Shown piece by piece: positions 11,501 to 19,284 of a stretch of DNA of 64,000 bases (positions are counted from its first letter, which is position 1; the number at the start of each line of letters is the position of its first letter). Source of the DNA: Onthophagus taurus (taxonomy: Eukaryota > Arthropoda > Insecta > Coleoptera > Scarabaeidae). Made by a program: the position numbers and the translations under genes. Under the pieces are notes generated by a model that was given only the letters and a program-made list of their open reading frames with translations, had not been told where the DNA came from and made no database searches. The stretch spans positions 13,330,001 through 13,394,000 of the forward strand of contig NC_091976.1 in assembly GCF_036711975.1 (NCBI RefSeq). Reading direction: 5' to 3'.

Positions 11501-11840
11501 CGTAAACCTTGACGCGCATGTACGTCTTTATTACGTTCGAGAATGTTTTAAGAGTCGTTTAGAAAAAAGAAAGGGTAAATTTCACTCACTAAAAGAATGT
11601 ATTGTTTTTTTGCCTGGTGACTTAGTTTTGCTTCGAGCGAACCCTATTTCTTCCGCGCTAACTTCCGAAGTAAAAAAGTTTTTATTTTTGTTTGAAGGGC
11701 CTTATATAATTAAGAAAAGAATTCATGAAAATACATATATTTTAGTTTATCCGGGAACTTCAAAAGAACGTGGTACTTTTCATGTAACACATTTGAAACC
11801 ATATAATTTATTTTTAACTACTTGCGAATCAACCCCTTAG
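8490..11840 (+). CDS. pol: Element A Pol (protease, RT, RNase H, integrase)
   Basis: The frame is open from 8490, after a stop at 8487, to TAG 11838-11840 and overlaps gag by 46 bases in the -1 frame. No ATG lies near its start, which fits expression only as a Gag-Pol fusion. Domains in order: aspartic protease with ALVDTGSE (Asp codon at 8700); RT with YVDD at 9759-9770; RNase H with QCDASD and TDHRSLSFL, ending in ADVLSRN; integrase with an HHCC zinc domain (H-x3-H in YYHEHLGH, C-x2-C in CELCQSC), core Asp in AVDFYGP and SDQGTQF and Glu in PSERVMREL; and a C-terminal GPY-like module (FEGPYIIKK). There is no extra domain between RNase H and integrase and no chromodomain. No lesions seen. Confidence 0.92.
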   Translation, partial: SASFRVGKCARKHRVGPSVSTYLPAHNLKINREPREDLLDIKCDFFHESVSYRCPTVMVRIGGMEFPALVDTGSEICCVSEVTFQQVWPIIKDYTPCFPIQGTRISGAVEGKTNKISYQLSLEFNIDDFNTRYEFFVIPNLSYPIILGIDFLRFHNSSFDFEKRELTIIHQNQRFLIPETVFCHELKPPELSTLRLCAVKHPVNYYFSILKCETVSNNESDLFNNILNNLNISSMEKSHFASVLDKHWAIFSEIPGLTQEYEHEIILNSTDPFTVKQYPVPVAHRGVIQDEIRKMEKWGIIERANTPYCSPLVTTVKSDGSVRVCLDARRLNKVMVGDNELPRTIEDILRNCGNITYMSTLDLTAGYWQIPLKSEHRKYTGFRFENKCYQFKVLPFGLKTAVSSFTRCIDRILGPSFAGFVYAYVDDLLIASNSFEQHLHHLDLVLSRLKNAGFTLRLKKCQFFRTEMIYLGYLISQSGVCQDPERVSALRDFPVPRNVKQLQAFLGLANFDRCFVENFASIAEPLSELLRKQSRWRWGETQEEAFVKIKEILSREIMLYQPSYDLPFEVQCDASDIGLGAILFQMVNGRKKIISYASRLLLDRERRYSVSEKELLAVVFALQKWRTYLIGKHFKIYTDHRSLSFLNTCRLLNRRIERWVLALQEYDYECVFISGKDNVLADVLSRNPPIRPIVPDNKCFAVMKCKINELNSLIKDLPEAQKSDPTLSKIIEELHKPNNKESKFILFQNLLFCRQDGVELRLCIPKKHTDSITRYYHEHLGHFGVYKTWCSLRRDFWWSGMHSNVKRVVKGCELCQSCKTSVLPKPPLESIVPEGPNDLVAVDFYGPLPRSTGGVSYIFVAVDVFSKYLALYPIKKATAAAALNRLRQHYFLQVGKPKRLLSDQGTQFKARIFKDFLRDEGIVQVFSSVRHPQGNPSERVMRELGRMFRTFCHSSHSAWARSVPEIAKLINNAVHESTGFAPIEIHFGTKSFSPIRDLLDWPNTVNLDAHVRLYYVRECFKSRLEKRKGKFHSLKECIVFLPGDLVLLRANPISSALTSEVKKFLFLFEGPYIIKKRIHENTYILVYPGTSKERGTFHVTHLKPYNLFLTTCESTP
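8508..8565 (+). promoter_or_regulatory. Element A -1 frameshift signal (GGGAAAT plus predicted pseudoknot)
   Basis: The heptamer GGGAAAT (8508-8514) is in the required phase, G_GGA_AAT, relative to gag. Ten bases downstream, ACACCGA (8525-8531) pairs with TCGGTGT (8541-8547). The loop holds the gag stop codon and GGGCC (8535-8539), which can pair with GGCCC (8561-8565), giving an H-type pseudoknot with loops of 3, 1 and 13 nt. Pairing was found by eye; frameshifting itself is inferred. Confidence 0.75.
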
Positions 11841-11847
11841 ATTGTTC

Positions 11848-11860
11848 GCACGGGGGCAGA
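11848..11860 (+). other. Element A polypurine tract
   Basis: Purine-rich GCACGGGGGCAGA ends directly at the 3' LTR. It is short and interrupted by C, but no better tract is adjacent. Confidence 0.5.
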
Positions 11861-12230
11861 TGAAACATAATATTTTTGTATATCCGCGTTCGAATTGGCG
11901 TTTATTTTGATATTGGGTTAGTTTTTGTCCACCACGTGCGAGGTGGGGATGTAAACTTGTGAGGGTCCTTCGAGTCTGGTTTTGATTCGGTTTGGCACAT
12001 TGGTTTGTGACACCAGGCTCGAGCGACCTCTTGGGAACTTATAACATATTTTTTATATGTTGTGTGTCCTTGTGCTCAGGTTTGTTACATTTTAGTTTAT
12101 ATTTTTATCATAATGTTAATTTTTGCCTTTTTATTCAGAGTGTGGTTAATAAACCAGTTTTCTTTTGAAAAATCACTTTTAATTCTTCCACCTTACCCCA
12201 AAACCACCTTCCACGGAATTTTCCGCAACA
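11861..12230 (+). repeat. Element A 3' LTR
   Basis: 370 bp, same termini and sequence as the 5' LTR; followed by the second GTAT target copy. Confidence 0.95.
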
Positions 12231-12256
12231 GTATTGACACTGCATTTGTTTTAAAG

Positions 12257-12612
12257 ATTAAATGTGACAAGAAATACTACATAATTCAGCATGTTAAAAC
12301 TTCATTGCATCAGAACAAGCTAAAACTAATTGAAAGCCAAATCAAGAAACAACAAACAATGAGTACAGCTATGCAATCTGTGGCATCAAGTTTCGGTTAT
12401 ACTGAACAATCAAAATTCAATTTTGATCTTTGCAAAGCTCTGATTAAAGCAAATATACCTATTTACAAATTAAAAACGAACATTTCAAAACATTTTTGGA
12501 AACATATAGCTCAATGCACATTCCTGATGAAATCCGTGTCCGCAAAAATTATATTAATTCGGTGTACAAAGAGGTTATCCAGGAAATAAAAAATATTATC
12601 GGAAATAATTAC
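12257..12612 (+). pseudogene. CGGBP1/hAT-like relic, exon 2
   Basis: Begins after an acceptor (ttttaaag|ATT) and completes the finger (CDKKYYIIQHVKTSLHQNK), followed by a helical region (FDLCKALIKANIPIYKL) typical of CGGBP1-like proteins. A one-base deletion near 12476 shifts the frame; the homologous reading then continues as FLETYSSMHIPDEIRV and EVIQEIKNIIGNN. It is cut at 12613 by a mariner insertion. This is probably the N-terminal part of an old hAT transposase rather than a host gene. Confidence 0.5.
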
Positions 12613-12613
12613 A

Positions 12614-13863
12614 CAGGGTTTCCCAAAACTCCCGGGACGGAGTTATAAGTTTTGAACGAGTGAAGAAAAATATTTGAAAATTTGGGAATCACTAAAGAGT
12701 CATAAAAACTACATTCTTAGATAGTTTAGAACTTCCGTGCAATGTGGAGTTTTTTTAGGGGATGACCACCCCTACATTTTTAAATCGAGTTTTACCTTAT
12801 TTTAAAGGTAATGGAAAAAGAAACACAACCCCATAAACCAAAACCCGATATCTTAATTCTTTCAAGAATTATGACGGGTTGACTACCAAATGGAAAAATA
12901 AAGTGTTTTCATGTTTTTTTGCACGTTTATTACGATTTTTATAAGAAATGTTCAAATTGTCGACCTTCTTCGGTCTCGCAATGACCCAAACGCTCATAAA
13001 CCATCAGGAGCATATCCCTAGTGATATTGGTGGTTTTTTCAAATATGAGATTTTCCAAATCATTTATTGATTCTGGTTTTGTTGCATAAACTTTACTTTT
13101 CAGAAACCCCCATCAGAAAAAATCCAGTGGTGTTAGATCAGGAAATTGAAATTGAGTGGCCACTCAATTTCACCTGTTCTACCAATTCAACGGTTTGGAA
13201 ACGTGCGGCTTAAAAAGTCTCGGACTGCGCGACTAGAATGTGGAGGAGCACCATCTTGTTGGAACCACTTATTGTCAATACCATTAGGGCATACGGCACG
13301 TACAATTGGAACCACTATATTTTCTAACAGTTGCAGATATCTGTCTCCGTCCAAATTTTCATTAATAAAAAATGGACCAATTACCTTCTCTCCCATAATA
13401 CCAGCACATACATTAATTTTCTGTGATCTCTGAGTATGATCTTCTCTTATTAAACATGGATTTTCGTCACTCCAATCACTAGGGAACCACCACTATCACT
13501 AGGGATATACTCCTGATGGTTCAAAATTCCATTTATGAGCGTTTGAGTCATTGCGAGACAGAAGAAGGTCGACAATTTGAACATTTTTATAAAAATCGTA
13601 ATAAACGTGCAAAAAAACATGAAAACATTTTATTTTCCCATTTGGTAGTCAACCCCTCATAATTCTTAAAAGAATTAAGATATCGGGTTTTGGTTTATGG
13701 GATTGTGTTTCTCTTTTAATTACCTTTAAAATAAAGTAAAACTTGACAGGGGTTGCTATTTAAAAATGTAGGGGTGGTCATCCCCTAAAAAAATTCCACA
13801 TTGCATGGAAATTCTAAACTATCTAAGAATGTAGTTTTTATGACTCTTTATTGATCTCCAAAT
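12614..13863 (-). mobile_element. Palindromic mariner-like derivative
   Basis: Outer arms of about 330 bp (roughly 12682-13015 and 13520-13863) are inverted copies of each other. Both contain the coding sequence for the transposase C-terminus (ERLxHCETEEGRQFEHF) followed by 3' non-coding DNA. The element is therefore bounded by two copies of its own 3' end, not by ordinary TIRs. The left end (CAGGGTTTCCC) looks intact; about 70 bp of the right terminus is missing. Confidence 0.65.
12945..13490 (-). pseudogene. Mariner-like transposase fragment
   Basis: The minus strand encodes GEKVIGPFFINENLDGDRYLQ, then the second catalytic Asp in WFQQDGAPPHSSRAV, then PDLTPLDFF with the third catalytic Asp (D34D style), then the C-terminus. 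An in-frame TGA follows PLDFF and a frame change occurs near 13187. The N-terminal half is missing. Confidence 0.75.
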
Positions 13864-13905
13864 GCTGCTGTATACTACAAAAATACCTTTGATAGTTTTA
13901 GAATA

Positions 13906-14400
13906 TTAATAAATGAATTTCCAGCAGAATTTCGATACATTACAAAAAATTGCATCCATTTTAAAGGGTGAAATTGTTGGTAATTTTATTATGAATCCCG
14001 CATTAATTTCAAAATACAAATAGTCATTATTTAGCCCTTGTTCAACTATTGGTCTATGCACTTTCACAAACACAGAAGGATGCGGATGTCTTCTATTTGG
14101 ATATCTTTTCCTATACTCTAGGGCTACTTCTGCTGAATTTCTGTTTGCAAATATCTTTAACAATCCTCTAAAAAAATTGATCTATATCGAATAATAAAAA
14201 GCGGATTATCTTGAAAACGATCAACTTTAGCGCATTTTGATAAGAGTACCGTTTTTGCTTAGAAAAGTACAAAGAATAAGAATTTTTATTCAAAAAGCCA
14301 AAAAGTATACTGTCAGAAAAGTTATTGTTATTTTAATCCGTAGAGAATACATTACAGGGCGCCCTCTACCGGCTATAGTAAAACGGACTCCATAATCGTC
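13906..14400 (-). pseudogene. Mariner-like N-terminal HTH relic
   Basis: The minus strand encodes SAEVALEYRKRYPNRRHPH and PSVFVKVHRPIVEQG, the first helix-turn-helix seen at the N-terminus of many insect mariner-like transposases. Similarity stops after VEQG. Upstream on the minus strand (to about 14400) is the AT-rich 5' flank of the element. It is separate from the derivative at 12614-13863. Confidence 0.55.
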
Positions 14401-14478
14401 TTTCTCATGCCAAAAAACCTCCGTATACCAACTTTGAATAGAATCGGTTGAAATACACGTGTATTATTAAATAAAAAG

Positions 14479-14554
14479 AACAACAATCTAGAACAATCTA
14501 GAACAACAATGAAAAATTTGAAAATCAAGAAATGGGGGGCTAACTTCCCGCACT
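14479..14554 (-). repeat. Dispersed repeat with TGTTCTAG motifs (copy 1)
   Basis: The reverse complement of this block closely matches 25781-25852, including GTTAGCCCCCCATTT and repeated TTGTTCTAGA units. See the separate observation on this inverted pair. Confidence 0.6.
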
Positions 14555-14971
14555 CCTTATTTGTGGGCTTTTCGCTAACTTAGCCGGTTTGGCTAAAATA
14601 AGAGGAAAACAATTAAAGCGATTTAGTAATTCTTTGCTTTACGATTATTTCTAATTCTCTCAAACTAATATGAAAATTATTATTTAAGAGAGTATTATTA
14701 TTATTATTAAAATCTTTATTAAGATTATTTAAAGATAACAAGCAGAATAGATATAGATAAGAACGAGTCGTCGCCAATTGCAATTAATCTTAACTTAGAA
14801 GAAATAAAAGTTATTAATAAAGAAATAATTATATTTCAGTCTCACAGTGTATAACAAAATATTTTTTTGTTGATATTGGCAACACTGATGAACTGTCAAA
14901 TCGGTCAAATCGAAACATAACCTATAAATATTTTCACGTGTATTTTGTATTTTAAAATATAGAAGATAAAA
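14555..14971. other. RBM28 upstream region
   Basis: AT-rich, with an ATT-repeat tract near 14695-14725. No gene seen. It should contain the promoter and 5' UTR of the RBM28-like gene, which starts at 14972; no TATA box or other element is clear enough to call. Confidence 0.4.
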
Positions 14972-16826
14972 ATGGGTAAAACAAGTAAGATTTTCTTTTA
15001 TATTATTAATAAATATTCTAAATATGTATATATATTTTTTAGGTAAAATTGGTTTGGAAAAGAAAAAAGCTTTCAAAGTTGAAATGAAAAAAAAAAGAAA
15101 AGAACTTCGAGCAAACTTAAAATTAAAACGTGCTAAGTTAATAGTAAGTAACCTTCCCTTTAAATCAACGGAAGAAAATCTAAAAGAACACTTCAACAAA
15201 CATGGAGAAGTAGAAAGTGTTAACATATTAAAAAAAGATGATGGTAAAATGGTAGGTTGTGCTTTCGTTCAGTTTAAATTAGTTCAAAGCGCTGCGAGGG
15301 CGAGACATTATCTAAATGAAAAAGATTTTTTGGGAAGAAATCTTGTGGTTGATTTTGCCAAGCCCAAAAATAAATACAAGAAAGAGAAAAAAGTAAAAGA
15401 AACGGAATTAGTTGTAAAAGAGGAGGATGTAATTGATTTAAGTACTCTTAAAGATAAAGATGAAGTTAAAGAAGAAGTGTTAGACATTAAAACTGAAGAT
15501 GAGTCTATTAAAAGCGATAACGATTCTGTCAAAAGTGAAAATGACTCTGTTAAAAGTGAAGAAACGTCTGCTGAAAGTTCAGATGAAGAAGATATTGATG
15601 AAAAAATTGAAGAAAAACCCGATTTAAACAAAAAACCTCACATGGTTTCTCAAGATGTTTCAGAGGGTAAAACAATTTTTATTAAAAACGTACCTTTTGA
15701 TGCAACAAATAATGATTTAAAACAATGTATGTTACAATTCGGCCCTGTTTTTTATGCCTTAATTTGTATAGATAAATTAACTGAACACTCAAAAGGTACA
15801 GCATTTGTTAAATTTAAAAATAAAGAAGATGCAGAGAAATGTTTAGAAGCAAATGGAACCCACTATCTTCACGGAAACCTTTTAGATTTTCACTCAGCAT
15901 TATCAAGGAATGATATAAACCAAAAAACAGCTAAAAAACCTAGATCTCAAGATTCCAGAAATCTTTATTTAGTTAAAGAAGGGGTTATTTTAGCTGGTAC
16001 AAAAGCTGCAGAAGGTGTTTCAGCAACCGATATGGCAAAACGTCTTCAATTAGAACAATACAAAACACAAATGTTGCGAAATTTAAATATGTTTGTGTCA
16101 AGAACTCGTTTAATTGTTCATAACTTACCTGCAACTTGGAATGATGCAAAGTTCCATGCATTATTGAAAAAACATTCCAATGATAAAGCAATAATAAAAG
16201 AAGCTAGAATAATGAGAAATTTACGAAATGTTGATGCTAGAGGTGTTGGAAAATCAAAAGAGTTTGGTTTTGCAACCTTTGCAACTCATGAAGATGCCTT
16301 AAAAGTGTTACGTTCTCTTAATAATAATCCAAACATTTTTTCAGTAACTAAAAGGCCAATTGTTGCATTTTCGATTGAAAACAGATCAATTGTAAAAGGT
16401 AAAGAAAAACGATTAATGATATCTAAACACAAAAATCCAAAATGTAAAGATTTCAATCCTAATTTGATAAAAAAGAGACATGAATTTGATGAAAAAAGTA
16501 AAGGTAATAAACACGAAGATTGGAAAGGTGATGTGGAAGCGCAGGAATTTTCAGGCGTTTCAGCTAAACCTGGTGTTAAAAAGATGCGAAGTAGGTATAA
16601 TTTGAAAGTTCAAGCAAAGTTACATTATGATAATATGAAAAAAGAAAAGAAGAAGAGCAAAAATGAAACTAAGAGTTTCGAGGAAAGGAAAAAAGATTTT
16701 AGGAAACAAGAAAAACAGAAGGTTAATCATAAACAAGAAAGTGATCATTTTTCTAAGTTGGTTAATAAGTATAAAGAGAGTTTAATTGTTGCTCAACCTG
16801 CAAAAAAATCTAAATGGTATGAATAA
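14972..16826 (+). CDS. RBM28: RBM28/Nop4-like RNA-binding protein (2 exons)
   Basis: Exon 1 is 14972-14984 (ATG GGT AAA ACA A) with donor gtaaga; the intron is 14985-15042, ending TTTTTTAG; exon 2 is 15043-16826. The product is 598 residues. It has three RNA-recognition motifs: RRM1 about residues 35-110 (KLIVSNLPF, CAFVQF), RRM2 about 205-285 (TIFIKNVPF, GTAFVKF) and RRM3 about 350-440 (LIVHNLPA, FGFATF). A long acidic Ser/Asp/Glu linker separates RRM1 and RRM2, and the tail is very Lys-rich (KKEKKKSKNE). This is the layout of RBM28/Nop4, a nucleolar factor for 60S ribosome assembly; the vertebrate protein is longer with a fourth RRM. An AATAAA overlaps the stop codon. Confidence 0.9.
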
Positions 16827-17403
16827 AAAGATTGTTGAAATTAAAGCTTCTCTTTTATTTAACCCATTCACCAAGTCTTTTATCACTAAGCGCGGAATAT
16901 TTCGCACGCTGTAAAGGCTGCCACCAGCAAGCGCGGAATGCACGGCATGCGACTGCAAGGGTGTAGATAAGGGGGAAAGAAAAGAAAATGTGTATTTTCA
17001 TATATTTTTTTTAATTTACTACATTTATTTAAACTAAATTAATTTAATTAATATAATGAACAAGAACAACGCCTCTTATATCCGAACCTACTTATTGTAC
17101 CTCGAGATGCGAGCTGTTTCGTCGTCAAGCAAACCTGTAGATATATTGTGTATGTAGGAAGCGTTGACAAGAATCGACTTGTTTAGAAGCAGATCGACTT
17201 TTTGTCGCCTACTTCGGTACTACTGCTCTTTTATGTTCGACGGAACAAGAAAATTCAAAGGCGTCCGTCTGGCGATTTGATCGTCTATAAATTCCGAATG
17301 CAATTTTTATTATTTAGTTTTTAGTCGACTGTAGCCAGCAAATTTAATGTTGTCCCGTATTATTATCGTTAATCCTTATCATTTAATTATATTAAAACAC
17401 AAG
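16827..17403. other. RBM28 downstream intergenic DNA
   Basis: No coding region supported. Two short GC-richer segments near 16885-16960 repeat the string AAGCGCGGAAT. The end (17380-17403) is the 5' leader of the hAT/ZMYM-like relic interrupted by element B. Confidence 0.4.
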
Positions 17404-17413
17404 ATGAGTAAAC
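17404..17413 (+). pseudogene. First codons of a hAT/ZMYM-like relic, split by element B
   Basis: ATG AGT AAA C lies here; the last four bases (AAAC) are the target duplication of element B. The reading frame resumes with GC ACC CTC at 25376 on the far side of the 7.96-kb element. See the entry at 25376. Confidence 0.6.
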
Positions 17414-17992
17414 TGTTGTGTACCGCCGCCACCGATGTTGTATATTCTTACGATGTAACGTCGATATTTACGACTATATTTATTTCTTCGTTGTGAAGGG
17501 CAATTTATTAAATTAAACAACTTTCTTCTGTTCTTAATTTTAGTTAAATTTTATTTAAGAGACGACGATGACGACCGGTAACAATTTGTTCTAAAACTAA
17601 CTGATCAACTAGATCTAATAGAGGCGACTAACTTAATGTGACTTGACTTTTCGACTGCTCTTAGTGAAGTGCCTTTTCGGCTTAACCCCCCTGTTCCTAG
17701 TGAACTCTGTTTTTACAGCAGTGCTTCCCACGCAAAATATCGTATAACTAAGTATGTTTCCATCTGTTTCTTGATATACGCAGAGACAAGGAGAATTAGG
17801 GGTTGTTCCCATCTGGTTCCGTCCCCTGATATATTTATTATTCACACATGTCTCTGGTGGTTATTTGGTTTTTAGTTACAGAATCATTACTTTTGATACC
17901 TACATTATTATATTGTAAACTTATTATATTCCTATTATTATAAAGATAAATACTACGTGAGTAGTACTACGTAAACGGGTGGTACCACAACA
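17414..17992 (-). repeat. Element B 3' LTR
   Basis: 579 bp, ends TGTTGTG/CACAACA. Same sequence as 24793-25371 by eye, including identical short reading frames inside both copies. Confidence 0.95.
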
Positions 17993-18003
17993 CCTCCCCC
18001 CTT
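17993..18003 (-). other. Element B polypurine tract
   Basis: The minus strand reads AAGGGGGGAGG directly before the 3' LTR, a typical plus-strand primer for reverse transcription. Confidence 0.8.
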
Positions 18004-18127
18004 AATGTGAGCTTTCATGGAGTTTTAGCGACAATGAAAGTTCGATCGGACATAAAACGGAACGACTTATACCTACTTATTACATAATATGCGACATTAA
18101 TTATAACATTTTTCTATTGCTTAATAT

Positions 18128-18928
18128 TTAATTTTGTTTAGCTGGTCGTCTTGCAGGCACGTAAGCGATAGATCTGCGCTGCGGGTATTCGATTGTTACT
18201 CTTTCTTCCTCAGAGTCATTGTTAGCAGAGTCTGCGTGACTAGTTACACTACTTCGTCTAACATATCGCGAAACAACTCTGTTGCTGGGAGTAGAGGATG
18301 GTTCGACGGTTTGGTTGACTCTAACGCACACGTTCGGTATCATGCCGCAACAATGCTTTTTATTTTTATTACAAAAACATTTTTGATATAGCTTATACCC
18401 TACGTAAAACACCAAAACGGCGGCCAATAAGTATGCTACTAATGATGTTGGGGTGACATAATACGCCATAGAATTTTTTTTATGAATATCTGTAGCTAAC
18501 TTTTCTATGTCGTCCAGTTTATGACTGGCGATATTCAATTCGGGAATGTGCTTTCCTACTTTTCTATAGTTTTCGTTTATTAGTACTGTCGATACATTTA
18601 TTTCGTGTGTTCTTATTTTTTCGCAACAGTCATCACTTATGTTAAAGGGTGGAATAAAATCGCTGTACATTTCAAATTCCAGGACATTGCCGTGTGGTAA
18701 TAACATAATCGACCCGTAAGCTTTGCACTGTCTTGCAAGCGTGACACTACCGCAATCCCTTAATGTTACATCTACTGGTTTTTTATTGTTTGTGCATGAA
18801 ATCGTTAAAGTTTCTGTACGGGGAACTGCAAATAACCAAGTATTGCTGGTTGTTAGTTGTATAAATCTTAAAACAAGAGGTGTATTCACTGTCAGATAAC
18901 CGTATGAAATGTTGTTTACTTTCATCAA
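18128..18928 (-). CDS. env: Element B Env-like glycoprotein, C-terminal part
   Basis: 266 codons. The ectodomain part has several Cys residues and NxS/T sites (for example NIS and NVS). A strongly hydrophobic membrane segment (VTPTSLVAYLLAAVLVFYVGYKLY) follows near residues 160-183, then a Cys/Lys-rich cytoplasmic tail with acidic and Arg-rich stretches. Position after pol and this layout fit the C-terminal portion of an errantivirus fusion glycoprotein. It is far shorter than a full Env: no signal peptide, furin-like site or fusion peptide is visible, so the N-terminal part has been lost or lies behind an unseen splice. The family assignment rests on position and topology. Confidence 0.65.
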   Translation of the reverse strand: MMKVNNISYGYLTVNTPLVLRFIQLTTSNTWLFAVPRTETLTISCTNNKKPVDVTLRDCGSVTLARQCKAYGSIMLLPHGNVLEFEMYSDFIPPFNISDDCCEKIRTHEINVSTVLINENYRKVGKHIPELNIASHKLDDIEKLATDIHKKNSMAYYVTPTSLVAYLLAAVLVFYVGYKLYQKCFCNKNKKHCCGMIPNVCVRVNQTVEPSSTPSNRVVSRYVRRSSVTSHADSANNDSEEERVTIEYPQRRSIAYVPARRPAKQN

Positions 18929-19284
18929 TAATAATTTATATGGGTATAAATACGGGTATAAATTTGGATGAAGGGTTAATTAGAATGAATCCATTTGTAG
19001 AAACTTGTTTCGGAAATGGTGATATTTTATATACGTAAAATAGTTGTGTTTTTGCTAAAGGTGTATTTATTATGTATATCAAACGTTTATTTTCAAAGAA
19101 AACTTGCAATAATGTGCAGAAAAAGGTATAAAAGGCAGAAAATTTGAAATATCTAGAGGTATGGGAATTTTCAATCCATGGGGAAAAGATTCAGCAATTT
19201 GTTATAATGAAAAGATTCGCGAGTAGTAATAACCTGAAAAATATACGTGTAAGTAAATTCGTATTTTATTATAAAAAATTGTTT
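18929..19284 (-). other. Element B pol-env spacer
   Basis: 356 bp of AT-rich sequence between the end of pol and the first Met of the Env-like frame. No long reading frame. It may hold a splice acceptor for a subgenomic env RNA or be the scar of the env deletion; I cannot choose between these. Confidence 0.4.

Larger units (their letters stand above)
7023..12230 (+). mobile_element. Gypsy element A, full-length Ty3/Gypsy LTR retrotransposon
   Basis: 5208 bp with two 370-bp LTRs that I cannot tell apart by eye, TG...CA ends, and a GTAT target duplication (7019-7022 and 12231-12234). It contains a primer-binding site, intact gag and intact pol in the -1 frame with PR-RT-RNase H-IN order, and a purine tract before the 3' LTR. 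Identical LTRs and open genes imply a very recent, possibly active, insertion. No env is present. Confidence 0.95.

Noticed and set aside
7462..11840. Stop-codon readthrough as the route to Pol in elements A, B and C
   Set aside because: Pol lies in the -1 frame, not the gag frame, in all three, so readthrough cannot produce it; frameshifting fits.
15308..15631. Ser-rich minus-strand frame within RBM28
   Set aside because: Antisense to the acidic linker of RBM28; a reading-frame shadow.
17633..17875. Short frames on both strands in element B's LTRs, identical at 25012-25254
   Set aside because: LTR sequence; identity reflects the LTR pair, not protein conservation.
18128..18928. Complete functional envelope gene in element B
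   Set aside because: Only the membrane-proximal C-terminal part is present; no signal sequence, cleavage site or fusion peptide can be seen.
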